A stretch of DNA of 64,000 bases from Rheum nobile (taxonomy: Eukaryota; Streptophyta; Magnoliopsida; Caryophyllales; Polygonaceae), in NCBI GenBank assembly GCA_027886185.1, contig WOAB01000110.1, positions 496,001 through 560,000 on the forward strand. Direction: 5' to 3'. Positions 11,594 to 24,055 of this stretch are shown here, piece after piece. The position numbers were made by a program, and so were the translations under genes. The notes beneath the pieces were generated by a model. The model was given only the letters and a program-made list of their open reading frames with translations. It did not search any database and was not told the origin of the DNA. Position 1 is the first letter of the stretch, and each line of letters opens with the position of its first letter.

Positions 11594-14380
11594 TTATTTG
11601 TACACAACATTGGTGGTCTCAGAGATTGTCTTCCCATTCTTGTCTAAAATCAACACCTTTAAGCCTTCCATGGTTGTAACCCGAGATAAACCAACATAAA
11701 GTTGGTCGTGGGTAAATACATGCCTCAAAAGATATAAGCCTACTTGAGATAATGGTTGTCCTTGGCTTTTATTAATCGTCATGGCAAATGAAGCAATTAT
11801 AGGGAACTGACGACATTGAAACTTGAATGGTAAGGTGGAATCTGATGGACTCACGAGCATTCTCGAAATGGGAACTATTTGACCAATATTGCGACCACTA
11901 ACAATTCTTCCTTCAACCATTCGGGTACCCAACTTAGTGATCATCAATCTTGTCCCATTACATAGACCATTAGATTGGTCTATATTGCGCAACAACATCA
12001 CATGAACACCTATTTTTATCTTCAACACATGATTTGGGAGACCAGAACATTTGATGCTATGCAACATATCAGATGAACACATCATATCATCATTTCCATC
12101 TGCCTTGCAAATGTTATATGCATTGTAATAAACTTTCTCTTCCCCTGGTATTAGAGAAAGCAAATAGTCGTTCACTTCATTAACAACGTCATGTGTAGGT
12201 GACAGAGTTGTTCTCTCTTGAAAATATTGGGGTTCGTCCAAGTGTTGAAACAAAGAAGGTTATGTAGCCTCAACAATAATTGCAAGATGATTAGTTGTAT
12301 TTGTAATTAATACCTCTTGTGGGAACTGTATACTTACTTCTCCATCATTGGAACCTCCAATAGTACCATCACCAACTTCAAGAATCCATTCTACAAACTT
12401 TTGAATTTTATGAGAATTGGAAGCAGAGGATCCTTGTTGAAGCCTCAAATTTTTTGTGAGCTTTAAAACCTACATAAAATATTTATATATGCATGTCATA
12501 ATGAATACTACTCTTAGCAATTTAATAAGGAACAAAATAATTTCAAGGAAATAAGAGTGTTTTACCTGACAATGTTGCCATAAATATGTAGAATTAATTG
12601 TAGCATTTACGATATCATGTTTACTTCCTCGAGTTACAACCGGCAAGATTTGTCTAAATTCACCACCAAAGACAATGACTTTGCCTCCAAAAGGTTGGTC
12701 CATACTCATGGGATTGGAAAATCTTAAAAGATCCCTTAAACTCTTATCTAGTGCTTCAAAGCAAAATCTTATTGTCATTGGACATTCATCCCATATAATA
12801 AGTTTTGCAATTGATAATAATTTTACCAACGGACTCCCTGCTTTAATCTGGCAAGTTGAATCTTCATCTACATCCACGGGAATTGCAAATCTTGAATGCG
12901 TAGTTCGCCCCCCATGGATCAATAAAGATGCAATGTCACTCGAAGCAATCGTTAGTACAATTTCCCCTCTAGACCTGATTGCAGATGACAATGCTCTCCA
13001 TATAATGGTTTTGCCTGTTCTGCCATGTCCATATAGAAAATACCTCCTTCATTGTAGTTAACAACAAACATTATCTTTTCATATATATATATATATTCAT
13101 TTGCTCGTCTGTCATGCTGGACATAAGTCTTGTATGCTCACTACAAAGTTCTTCTTTATAATAACACAATTCTTCTTGTATGAACTTATTGCTCCCTTCA
13201 CTCAAAAGGATATCATTCGGTAATGGCATTGACAAATAGCATCGAATGCTACTTCCATTACGTCCCAACAACAACTCAAGCTCTGCCAATACATAGTTTT
13301 GTAGTTGTACATCATTGAGCTGTAAATCTGAAAACAAATACGGTATTTCTAATATATTGAGATTGGAATAATATTAAAAATAAATGAATTTAGCAGTGTT
13401 GACTACAACCAAGTGGATATTTAACAGTAATGTACATAAGCCAAACAAATAAATGGTCACACATACATGGTATTTGCAGAAGTCTTCTTTGTCTCACAAG
13501 AATATCATCAGCCAAGAATTGTCATGTTTGTTGTCAAACATATTCTGGTCGAGACAAAGTATTTGACAACAACAACATAACGATAAAATGTCTCACATAA
13601 TGTGCAGATCCTTAGGTACTACATTCAATAATTTCATCAATGTATTCTTTCTCATCATCTAACAATCCTAGATGATAGCAAGCATCCTTGAAGGACTCAT
13701 AGGTGTGGCCATTGACAGTCTGTAGATGTTCGTATGATGTTGCCCCCTTCACTTTATTAAGCATAAGGCGAAGATAGTACAACTCTCCACTACCTTGTGT
13801 ACAATGGAAGATGCGACCAAGAGTCAACCCAGACTTAACTTTTCGTGTGTACTTCTTTTCTTTTTCATTCTAAACATACTTCTCTAAAAATTCACTATAT
13901 ATATATATCAAATCTCTAGCATTTGCATCCCTTTTATTACACTCTATCCGTGAAAGAAACATTGAGGCATATGTTCCAGCTCTATTTACAACTTCATCTA
14001 TTGGATCATCATCCTAAAAAAGAATATTATGTTCATCATGTATGTGAAAGAATAATCTTTGAACTAAAGGACATCTGAAATTAATGTCAAAAGCAGATAT
14101 TCTCCAAGTAACCTCACATGATGAAACATATCTACTGTCATAATACTTTTTTATCTCAACAACTTCTTCATCGTCGTTCACAGCCAATTGCACAATGATG
14201 CGATCATGACCTTTGCTTATGTACTTGAACAAATATTTGATGGTTTTGCTTTGGTTGCATGCTTCAACATTGATGTGTGACCTATACTTCAAATAATTGA
14301 TATCGATTATATGGCACAACATGTCTATTATCAAATTCAAATCCATTCGTCTCCACCACATTTCCATTGTTTCTCATTTT
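11594..14380 (-). pseudogene. Helitron Rep/helicase (Pif1-like helicase part) remnant
   Basis: On the minus strand, consecutive fragments match plant Helitron RepHel proteins. They are a Helitron-like N-terminal block (HINVEACNQSKTIKYLFKYI, about 14290), a block with GELYYLRLMLNKVKGATSYE (about 13790), then the Pif1-type helicase with Walker A GHGRTGKT (about 13030), Walker B LIIWDECPM (about 12800), a GGEFRQILP block, and a C-terminal segment (FAMTINKSQGQ, YVGLSRVTT) ending at 11594. A 90-bp intron (about 12474-12564) splits the helicase. Damage includes a stop near 12262, a lost T just before Walker A, and a TA-repeat expansion near 13080-13096 that shifts the frame. The catalytic HUH region is missing, cut off near 14380 by repeat DNA. 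The function would have been rolling-circle Helitron transposition. Confidence 0.88.
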
Positions 14381-14384
14381 TCTC

Positions 14385-15422
14385 ATTTTGCATTAATTGA
14401 AATTTCCTAGCTACTCATTGTAAGGCCCAAGGCCTTATAAATGATATCAGAGCCGACTCTGTTTACAAGTAGGCTTGGTCCGATGGACGGTCACTCGACC
14501 TAGAGGGCGATCTTTGGGCCTTGACGAGTTTCTTAAGGGTTTTTGCAAAATAAGAAAAGTGAGAAATCGAGTTGTTAGAAGAAAATGCCGCAATTAGAGA
14601 CACGTATTCTTTAAAAGATAGCAACAATTGAAAATTTTCTAGCTACTCATTGTACAACCCAATGCCTTACAAATGGTATCAAAGCTGACTCTAGTTATGA
14701 GTGGGCTTAGTCCGGTGGACGGTCACTCGACCCAGAGGGCGGTCATTGGACATTGACGAGGTCCTCAAGACTTTAAGTGATGGTGATTGTAAGACCCCAG
14801 ATTTGCAATCCTTTATAAGGGTTAAGAGTGTCTACCCATGTCAACAAGAGTTTTTTTTTTCCAGGGTTCAAGTGAGGACAAAGAACTCTGAAGTTAAGCA
14901 TGATAGGGCAGAGTAGTACCAGTATGAGTGACCTCCTGGGAAGTCCCCGAGTTGACATGGGATGGCTCTGATACCATCTGTATGACCCGATATCTTAGAA
15001 ACGTCATCCCATGCCAACCCGGAGACTTCCCAGGAGGTCACCCATCTTGGTACTACTCTCGACACGTTTAATTTTAATGTTATTTATCCTCATTAAACCA
15101 TGAAAAGGAAGAGATTTTGTTGACATGGGTAGACACTCTTAACCCTTATAAATGATTACAAATCTTGGGTGTTACAATCACCCTCACTTAAACTTATGAG
15201 GACCTCGTCAAGGCCCAATGACCGCCCTCTGGGTCGAGTGACCGTCCACCGGACCAAGCCCACTCGTAACTAGAGTCAGCTCTGATACTGTTTGTAAGGC
15301 CTTAGGCTGTACAATGAGTAGCTAGAAAAATTTCAATTGATGCAAAATAAGAAAAGTGAGAAGTCATGTTGTTGGAAGAAAATGCCGCAATTAGAGACTT
15401 ATTCTTTAAAAGATAGCAACAG
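14385..15422. mobile_element. Cassandra TRIM cluster 1: head-to-head copies forming an imperfect palindrome
   Basis: Three PBS-like sites (tatcagagc or tatcaaagc, complementary to initiator tRNA-Met) and two LTRs are recognisable. A plus-strand LTR starts at 14788 (tgtaagacccc). A minus-strand LTR spans 14979-15176 (tgtatgaccc ... gtgttaca), preceded on its own strand by a purine tract. Both LTRs contain a 5S rRNA-like block. Internal domains contain gggtcgagtgaccgtcca-type sequence. About 80 bp of flanking DNA (around 14545-14632) recurs inverted at about 15340-15422, so the whole is a rough palindrome about a centre near 14970. Confidence 0.8.
14884..14946 (+). other. 5S rRNA-derived segment inside a Cassandra LTR
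   Basis: gaactctgaagttaagcatg followed by gagtagtacc and gtgacctcctgggaagtcc closely resembles the middle and 3' part of plant 5S rRNA, including the A-box and C-box of its internal pol III promoter. It is part of a Cassandra LTR, not a functional 5S gene. Reverse-complement versions lie at about 15022-15080, 16465-16540 and 16795-16860. Confidence 0.85.
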
Positions 15423-15690
15423 ATTATATAGGAAGTAATTTCAAGTTGTTGCTCGTTCATTCCTACTTCTTAGGTTGACTAATTTTTAATATCCTACAAT
15501 TGTGCAAAAAATAATGACTAAATAATACTTTATAAACATTAAATCAAAATTACAATATTTTGCAATTATGAATATTGATGGTGCAATACAAAGACATATA
15601 TTTTATCAATTACTTATTATAGCACTTGAAAGAAAAAAAATTGCAAGACTTAAATAACAACATGAAAATGAAACATTTATGAACCTAATA

Positions 15691-15885
15691 TTAATTGTTC
15701 GGCAAAGACCACTGACACAATGGACAATAATCTCCACGACGAAACCAAGTTCGTATACAAGAAGAATGGAAAACATGCAAGAACGGGAGACGTGAGAATA
15801 CCACATTATCCTGAAATACACGACGACAAATTGAGCATTCACTTTGTGCACCGTGATGATGTCGAACTTCTTCCATTTTCATCAT
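15691..15885 (-). pseudogene. RING-H2 finger fragment
   Basis: A 64-codon minus-strand frame contains CSICRRVF, then LHVFHSSCIRTW, then YCPLC, which is the order of a RING-H2 zinc finger of the plant ATL/E3 type. The third zinc ligand, normally Cys in an LPxC(G)H context, is missing (LPFLH), and no TM or GLD region precedes it. It sits between Helitron helicase and RPA-like remnants on the same strand, so a gene fragment captured by the Helitron is plausible. Without the ligand a normal E3 function is unlikely. Confidence 0.6.
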
Positions 15886-15950
15886 CAAATATATTAATCA
15901 CGTATGGAGTTGTCATTATATTGACCATAATTTCTGGTGCTACACAATGA

Positions 15951-16430
15951 TTGCTATAATAATATTCATCGCTCAAACAATTCTATACGTACGTTTGTAG
16001 AAGTTCATTTACAAGATTATATTGAACGAATAGCGGAACGCTTGCTCAGTCAAAAATATTGTATAATATATCTCCAACTCTTTAAGAATTCTTATTAAGG
16101 AATATAAACCCTAAAAAAAGAAAGGTGAACCCATTTAAAAAAAATTAAAATATCCAAAACAATTTACACATAATCAAAAGTTTCTACAAATAGGATCTTA
16201 ACCTATGTCCTAAGGGAATAGATTAGAAAAATCGATTTTTTATATGCCCTCCATTATGCGTAGAAGGGCATGTACTTGAAACTCAGACGGAGTAATGACC
16301 AATATCCACTGTCGAATAGTGGTGGAGGCAATATGTTAGATTTGTGAAAATATTATGAAAATAACGAATAAGACTTTTTATAGTATAACAAATAAATTAT
16401 TACTTATAATATACGTACTTACATGATGAG
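15951..16430. other. AT-rich sequence between Cassandra clusters
   Basis: No gene or clear repeat was recognised. Confidence 0.4.
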
Positions 16431-17045
16431 TGTAAGACCCGAGGTCTTAGAAGCGTCATCTATGCCAACCCGGGGACTTCCCAAGAGGTCACCCATCCTA
16501 GTACTTTTCCCGCCCTAATACGCTTAACTTCATAGTTCTTTATCCTCAGTTGAACCATGAGAAGGAAGAGTTCTTGTTGACATGGGTATGCACTCTTAAC
16601 CCTTATAAAGAATTACAAATCAGGAGTGTTACAATCACCCCCACTTGAGCCCTTGACGACCTCGTCAAGGCCCAAAGACCGCCCTCTGGGTCGAGTGACC
16701 GTCCACTAGACCAAGCCCACTCGTAACTAGGGTCGACTCTGATACCATCTATAAGACCCAAGGTCTTAGAAGCGCCATCACATGCCAACCCAGAGACTTC
16801 CCAGGAGGTCGCTCATCCTGATACTAACCCCGACCTAGCATTCTTAACTTCAGAGTTCTTTTTCCTCAATTGAACCCTGAAAAAGAAGAACTCTTTTTGA
16901 CATCGGTAGCCTCCAATCCTTGTAAAGGATTACAAATTTGGTATATTACAAGCCCATCTTCTGGGTCGAGCGACTGTCCACTGGACCAAGCCCACTCGTA
17001 ACCCAGAGTCGGCTTTAATATCATTTGTAAGGCATGAGGGCTTAA
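16431..17045 (-). mobile_element. Cassandra TRIM array 2 (LTR-internal-LTR-internal)
   Basis: In window order: an LTR at 16431-16633 (tgtaagaccc ... gtgttaca), an internal domain at 16634-16749 with purine tract (caccccca on +) and initiator-Met PBS (ctgatacca), a second LTR at 16750-16950, and a second, truncated internal domain to about 17045 with a decayed PBS. Both LTRs carry the antisense 5S-like block. The alternating pattern is what unequal recombination between Cassandra copies produces. The right edge abuts an RPA-like exon near 17048. Confidence 0.85.
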
Positions 17046-17047
17046 AA

Positions 17048-17490
17048 ATGGTATCAGAGATGTAAGAAAGCTGAACTTGATCGCATAATTATGATCTGAA
17101 TATCGAAAGGAACCACTTTGTTTGAGAACATTAAAGTTGTGGACTGAACATATCAATCCTTCAGAAATCATATTGTAGAAATATAAGGTTTTTTTAAAAT
17201 CTTGCTTCAATTTTATCACCCTGCAATCAAATAAATTAGAAAGCAAACTAATTAGAAGATTCTGCAAAATATATATGTATATATAAGGGAAGTAAGAAAG
17301 TAAATGGTGACACTAAGTATTCTATATGAATGAACAAATAAATTACATTAGCATCCATCAAAACCATTTGGATCTCATCTATCTGAACATAATTGTATGT
17401 CTTGTTCCATAACCGAATGATACGACACCGAATTTTCCAAGTTTCCTTCCTTTGATCAATGTTGCTAATATCATCATAAACCGAGACCAT
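17048..17490 (-). pseudogene. RPA1-like ssDNA-binding (OB-fold) gene fragment, probably Helitron-associated
   Basis: Exon 1 (17490-17347) encodes 48 residues starting MVSVYDDISN and running through KIRCRIIRLWNK to QMVLMDAN, the start of the N-terminal OB fold of plant RPA70-like / DUF223 proteins. Exon 2 begins after ttgattgcag at 17220 (GDKIEA) and continues through LICSVHNFNVLKQSGSFR, but a one-base shift in an A/T run separates the two frames. The 3' part is lost where Cassandra sequence joins near 17048. RPA-like genes commonly accompany plant Helitron helicases, and this one is on the same strand as the helicase remnant. A Tat element interrupts its leader 26 bp upstream of the ATG. Confidence 0.75.
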
Positions 17491-17520
17491 TATAATTCTA
17501 CAAGAATGACAAAAACCCCC

Positions 17521-18193
17521 TGTTGGGCCTGGATTCTCCAGAGAAGATGGGTCAAATCGGTCGAGCCCAAGCCCATTGCCAATCGGAAGATCGAAGAAGA
17601 AAGCCCAGAGGATCCGACGAGACGTCTCTGGTCGAATGCCTTCCGACAGGATCGCGAGAATCTCGCCAAGCATTAAATGCTAGATCACGCAACGGCCACT
17701 GCCTTCAAACCACCATAAACGCAGAGATTTAATGGCGCAATCTTCACCATCACTCCGAGCATTGAAGATGGAATATTCGGCCGAAGCATAAACGGTCACA
17801 AGAGTAAAAGACTTACCATATTGGGACGACGAGGAAGATAAGACACAACACGCACGATTACACAAGAACACACAAGCATTCTTACTCAAAAAACACACCA
17901 GAATAGCACTCTCGCTCTCCATCTAGCTTTCTAACGGCTGCCTACGCCTGACCCCTGCCGGTCGCCACGCACAAGTCATCGGTCGAGTCCCACTCGATCT
18001 CTGGTTTTATCACGATAAGTTGTATCACGATTCAGTCTGATTAAACACGACATCTAATAAAACCATCACGCTATTACATATTTATTCTTTGTTTATCTAT
18101 TGCTTGCTTGGTTTGGATTGTTTTTTATCATTCGATCGACTAGTTACCCCGTCTAAGGCGATTTAGGTCGTCCGATCTTTTCGCCCCAAAACA
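17521..18193 (+). repeat. 5' LTR of the Tat element
   Basis: 673 bp, from TGTTGGGCCTGG to CCCCAAAACA. It contains gatcg near 17650, which the 3' LTR lacks. Confidence 0.95.
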
Positions 18194-18194
18194 A

Positions 18195-18213
18195 TTTGGC
18201 GCCCACCGTGGGG
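18195..18213 (+). other. Primer-binding site of the Tat element
   Basis: tttggcgcccaccgtgggg starts one base after the 5' LTR. A TGGCGCC-containing tract at this position is the usual tRNA primer site in this group. The tRNA was not identified. Confidence 0.7.
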
Positions 18214-18248
18214 CAACTCGCCGATCATCCTTCCGAAACTTTCCAACC

Positions 18249-21200
18249 ATGACTATCGATCCTTCTACTGACAATCAAGAACCACGTCTCGAAGACGAAA
18301 CCCAAACTACAGAAAACCCAACCGAAAATCCTACTCCAACCCAGTTCCAAGAACTCTCTCAAAAAATGGCCGCCCTTCAAGAGGAACTAGCCCAACAACG
18401 TCAAAAAACTGAAGCCCTAGCCGTTTTGTCAACCCAATCCGAAGTCGAGATCGCGCAACTAACTCGTGAAAATGAGTCTCTTAAGTCGCAGGTACAATCA
18501 GGGGCTTCAGGATCTAGGAACGCGCCCGTCCATGGCGGCGTCCGAACACGCCTCGACATGGACAACATCGAGCCAACGTCTCCGAGCATACGACGTCCTG
18601 GACACACTGAGGGTACGTCTTGAACTCCTTTCGCTAGTCCATTTTCGACTAACCATGTCACCTTTTCCACACCGATCGGGTCTGTTGGGCCCCGAATCGA
18701 CGAACCACAGGTTGCCAATCCGCCAGATATCATGGCTCTTTTCCAGCAGACGCTCGACCGACATATGAAGACGATCGACGATCGCTTCAACATGCTCCCA
18801 GGAGTCCCGCAACCGATCGAGGGAGAAGCGTCCGATGGATTCGAAGAATCCCCGTTCGTCGAAGAAATCACAAGGGTCGAGATCCCCAAGAAGTTCCATC
18901 TCCCCAACATGGCGACGTTCGACGGCACCACCGATCCAAATGACCATATCTCTCTCTATAAACAAAAACTAATGGCTGCATCTGTTTCAAGGGAGAGCCG
19001 CGATGCCGTCATGTGTAAAAGCTTTGGCACAACCCTCGCGGGTCCCGCACTAACTTGGTTTATGCGTTTGCCTCAGGGAACGATCGCATCATTCGCGAAT
19101 CTGGTCAACTCTTTTAAGGGTCAGTTCGCCAACAGTCGGAAGCACGAGAAACAATCGAGTGACCTCTACTGAGTCACGCAAAGGTACAACGAACCCCTCT
19201 AGAATTATCTTAACAGGTACAACAAAGAGAAAGTGGGAATCCCTCACTGTGACGTCACAACGTCTATCGAAGCCTTCCGACAAGGCTTAGTCAAAGACAG
19301 CAATCTCTACGACGAGATTACGAAGTACCCATGCAAAAGCTTTGAAGATGTCCAGGCCAAAACTATGGTCGAGGTAAGATTGGAAGAGGACCGTGAGTCG
19401 CGTAAAGCCTCACGCGGACCCGATCCATCAGATCGAAAACATTCCTCCGACAACCGTCGAGACAGACGTCCACATCCCTATTCTCGTACTCGAAACGAAC
19501 CAAATCAGGTAAACTCTTTTCAAGACAGGTCACAGGAATGGAGAGACGGTTCTGCGTTGCCTCCCAAGGTCCAATCTTATAACTTCAACGTTTCCGTGTC
19601 AGAGCTCGTCAAGAGTTTCGACAAGTATGGAAAAGACGTAAGATGGCCCCGAAAGAGCGACCGACCGGATATCAAGAAAGACATGAGTCAATGGTGCGAA
19701 TTCCACGGCGACCACGGTCATTCGACCGGCGAGTGCATCGCCCTACGAAAGGAGGTCGCTAGGCTGCTCTCACAAGGGTTCCTACGCGACGTAATCTCGG
19801 AGCGGGCAAAGGCTACCATGGAACGCCGAGATCAGGTAAAACAAAACAAACCCCCATCTCCTGTCCATACAAAAAATTTCAATACCATTTCAGGAGAATC
19901 GGACATATGTGGGAACACGTACTCCGTGGCCAAGCGACACGCCAGAGAAAGCAAGGGCGACAAGCCCGAAGCGTCGGAATTCAAGCCGAGGAGAACTTCC
20001 GACCTTTCGACGGTCACTTTCGACGAGTCCGACTCCGACGGGTCGGATGGTCACCACGACGGTCTGGTAATCTCTTTGTCCATTGGAAATTGCTTAATAT
20101 GGAGAATACTAATCGATACAGGGAGCTCGACAAATCTCTTGACCCTTGATGCTCTTAAAGAAATGGGTTTGACTGAGAACGACCTAATCAAGAAGTCGAC
20201 CCCACTGGTAGGATTCAGCGGCGAGGTTAAGCATACGACTGGTGAAATCATTCTAACCACATACGCTGGAGGAATCAACCAACAAGTGAAATTCTTAGTC
20301 TTAGACTGTCCGTCTCCCTATAATTGTATTCTTGGCAGGCCGTGGATACACGCTATGAAGGCAGTACCTTCAACATATCATCAAGTTATCAAATTCCCCA
20401 CTGAATGGGGAGTCCAAGAAATCAAAGGAGATCAAAAGACCGCAAAGGAATGCTACATCGCTTCCATGAAGAACGCGGTCGAACGCAAGACCGCATAGCA
20501 GCCACAGAGCGGCGAAGGACATAGTCGGTACATCGAACCAGAAATGGAAAAACTCGACGAGATCGCACTAGACCCTTCAAAGCCAAACCAAACGGTAAGG
20601 GTCGGGTCGGACTTGGACGACTCGACCAGACAACAACTCCTTGACTTTCTCAGGGCCAATGCCGACTGTTTCGCATGGTCGCATGAGGATATGGTCAGAA
20701 TATCTCCAAATGTTATTACTCATAAATTAAATTTGGATCCATCTCATCCCCCTGTCAAGCAAAAACGCAGGAAGTTCGCTCCCGAGCGGAACAAGATAGT
20801 AGACGACGAAGTCAGAAGCTTATTGGAAACAGGAATTATCAGAGAGGTCCACTACCCTGAATGGCTAGCCAACGTGGTCGTAGTCCAGAAGAAGAACGAC
20901 AAATGGAGAGTCTGCATCGACTTCACAGACCTCAACAAGGCTTGTCCCAAGGACTCGTTTCCTTTACCCCATATCGACGTCATGGTCGACGCCACAACGG
21001 GGCACGAAATGCTCACCTTCATGGACGCTTTCAGCGGCTACAATCAGATCCTCATGGATCCCGACGACCAAGAAAAAACAGCATTCATCACCAGCCAAGG
21101 TATCTATTGTTACAAAGTAATGCCCTTTGGTCTGAAAAATGCAGGGGCCACATATCAACGACTAGTCAACAAAATGTTCAAAGACCAAATCGGAGACACG

Positions 21201-23840
21201 ATGGAAGTCTACATCGACGACATGTTGGTCAAATCCAAAAAGAAAGAAGATCACATAGACCACCTGCGCGACAGCTTCGAGGTGCTCAAAAGGTACAACA
21301 TGAAACTAAACCCTACTAAATGCTCCTTTGGAGTGTCGTCAGGGAAGTTCTTAGGATACATGGTGACACAAAGAGGAGTAGAGGCTAGCCCAGAACAGAT
21401 CAAGGCTCTCATCAACCTCTGATCCCCCCAATGTGTCAAAGACGTACAGAAGCTCACAGATCGGATAGCAGCTCTGAACATATTCATCTCCAAATCAACC
21501 GACAAATGCAAACCCTTCCACGACGCGCTCAAGAAGAACAAGTCCTTTCAATGGACGGAAGAACACGAAGCAGTGTTCCAGAACCTCAAAGAGTACATGG
21601 CCAGTCCCATGTTACTGACCAAACCTAAAGGCGACGAGCCCTTATTTCTTTATCTTGCAGTGTCAGAGTCGGCCGTAAGCGCTGTACTGGTCAGAGAGAA
21701 GGATGACAAACAGTCGCCAATATACTACGTCAGTCGGACGCTATTATCAGCCGAAATGAGGTATTCGCCACTTGAAAAGATCGTACTATCATTGGTAATG
21801 GATTCAAATAAACTCAAACCATATTTTGAATCACATACTATTACTGTTCGCACTAATCATCCCATGAGAGCTATCATGAGGAAACCCGAGTTCACAGGAC
21901 GAATGACCAAATGGGCCATACACCTCAGTGGTTACGACATCGAGTACGAGCCTAGGACGGCGATCAAGTTGCAAGCCTTAGCCGACTTTGTGGCCGATTT
22001 CAGTCCGACCCTAGAGCAAGAAGCCGCTAAAGAAGCGACACAACTACTCGCAACAGACGAGACAGGTACATGGGAGCTCCACACAGATGGGGCGTCGAAC
22101 GCCAGAGGATCGGGGCTTGGGGTCGTGCTGAAATCACCGCAAGGGGACAAGATAGCTCAAGCCGTCAGATGTGAGTGGGATGCAACTAACAACGAAGCTG
22201 AATACGAAGCACTCATATTCGGACTCATCCTGGCTCGCGATCTAGGGGTCCGAGAGATCGAAGTCGTCTGCGACTCCCTGCTGGTCGTAAACCAGATACC
22301 AGGGTTGTACAACGCCAAGGATACCAGAATGGTAGCCTACCTGGAGGTAGCCAGGAAACTAATCGGACAATTCCAGACATTCAACATCCGACAGGTACCC
22401 AGGGACCTTAACTCCCAAGCTGACGCACTGGCCAATCTAGGATCCGTCCTAGACCCGAAAGAATTTCTACATATACCATTGGCCCACATCATGACGCCAG
22501 CCGTCCCAAGGACATCCGTCGAGTTAACAACATCACTTGAAGAACTCGTCGCCATGGAAATAGGCGACCGACCCGAAGAGGACATCATCGACGCCGATGA
22601 CGATTGGATGCTACCTTACATCAGGTGGTTAAAAGACGACATTCTACCCAACGACAAGACATAAGCAAAAAGGCTCAAGGTACAAGCACTCTCTTACGAT
22701 ATCATTGATGACATCTTGTACAAAAAATCCGTTACAGGGCTACTCCTACGATGCCTTAAGACTCCAAAAGTCAGACGTATCTTGCAATCGTTACACGAAG
22801 GAGAGTGTGGCAACCACACTGGCGGGCGAAGCCTCTCAGGAAAGGCCCTACGAAACGGGTACTATTGGCCAACAATGAACAAAGACGCCATGGAATACAC
22901 CAAGAAGTGCGACGCCTGTCAGCGACACGCACCCGTCCATCGTCAGCCTTCAGAGCTCCTCCATCCGACCCTGGCTCCATGGCCCTTTATGAGATGTGGA
23001 ATGGACATTGTCGGAAAGCTTTCTCCCTCGTCGGGTCAAAGAGTCTTTTTCCTTGCCATAACGGACTACTTCTCCAAATGGATCGAAGCCGAGGCTTACA
23101 GAGAGGTAAAGGATCAACACGTCATTTCATTCATAAAACGCAATATCTTGTGCAGATTTGGCATCCCATCAGACATCGTGTGCGACAACGGTTCCCAGTT
23201 CATCAGTCATAAGACTAGAGCCTTCTGCGACCAATGGAACATCAAGTTGGTCACATCCACACCTCGGTATCCACAGTCCAACGGACAAGCCGAATCCAAC
23301 AACAAGATCATTATCAACAACCTCAAGAAACGCCTCACCGGAGCTAAAGGCAAATGGGCAGACGAACTCCCACTTATTCTCTGGTCCGACAGGACTACTC
23401 CAAAGAACGCGATCGGGCAATCGCCTTTCTCTCTCGTCTACGGGAGTGAGGCGGTCATCCCGGCTGAGTTACTGGTTCCGACTGCTCACTGTAACCTTCA
23501 GACAATTGAACAAAATGACGTCGAACTAGCACACAATCTGGACACAGCGGACGAGATCAGAGAGAAAGCCCGAATCAGGATGGTCAGGTTCCAACAACAA
23601 GTCGCAAGGAGCTACAACAAGAACGTTCGAATTAAGGCATTCAAGGTCGGAGACTGGGTCTTAAAGAAAACGTTCCAGAACACCAAGAACCCATCCGACG
23701 GAAAGCTAGCACCACAATGGGAAGGACCTTACTTGATCATCGAAGTGGTCGGACAAGGAGCGTATCAATTAGAAGACAAAGACGGACAACCAATCCTGAG
23801 GAGTTGGAATGCAGCACATCTCAAGCTATACCATTTCTGA
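18249..23840 (+). pseudogene. Tat-type gag-pol polyprotein with six in-frame stops
   Basis: One reading frame of 1864 codons from ATG 18249 to TGA 23838-23840 stays open without a frameshift. It is cut by TGA 18621, TGA 19170, TAG near 19200, TAG 20496, TGA 21420 and TAA 22662. Domains in order are a coiled-coil N-terminus, the gag core (FHLPNMATFDG, about 18890), a zinc knuckle (CEFHGDHGHSTGEC, about 19700), an aspartic protease (LIDTGSSTN, about 20110; ILGRPW), RT with YIDD (about 21210), RNase H (about 21600-21990), an archaeal-type RNase H (LHTDGASNARG, about 22080), and integrase with a zinc finger and DDE residues (MDIVG about 23005, CDNGSQF about 23182, GQAESNN about 23287). It would make the capsid and enzymes for reverse transcription and integration. 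With six stops this copy needs help from elsewhere. Confidence 0.95.
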
Positions 23841-23874
23841 ACCGATAAGGTAAAAACATCACGCAAAACTCTAT

Positions 23875-24055
23875 ACATCGCATATACATTGCTACCTATC
23901 GCATGCTATCATATATACATTGCCATCTGTCGCATATATATCGTATGCTATCGTATATACATTGCCATCTGTCGCATATATATCGCATGCTATCGCATAT
24001 ACATTGCCATCCGTCGCATACATATCGCATGCCATCGCATATACATCGCTACTTT
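23875..24055. repeat. Tandem repeat downstream of pol
   Basis: Units of about 60 bp built from tatcgcat(g/a) and atacattgccatc motifs repeat three to four times. Just downstream, a 19-bp unit (gtcgtccgcaaatggaccc) repeats about three times at 24135-24195, and a gcgacccgcgatgg block occurs twice (about 24587 and 24668). Confidence 0.75.

Noticed and set aside
5345..14380. A single autonomous Helitron running from the 3' hairpin at 5345 to the helicase at 14380
   Set aside because: A good 5' terminus at 8326 pairs with the 3' end, and a Copia solo LTR, other intergenic DNA and a long-TIR element lie between. One element cannot be excluded, but two is the simpler reading.
14884..14946. 5S rRNA gene
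   Set aside because: Only the central and 3' part of 5S is present, with changes, inside an LTR with TG..CA-type ends and a nearby initiator-Met PBS, so it is Cassandra-derived.
20861..23529. Alternative plus-strand frames inside the Tat pol region
   Set aside because: They are shadows of the gag-pol frame, without domains.
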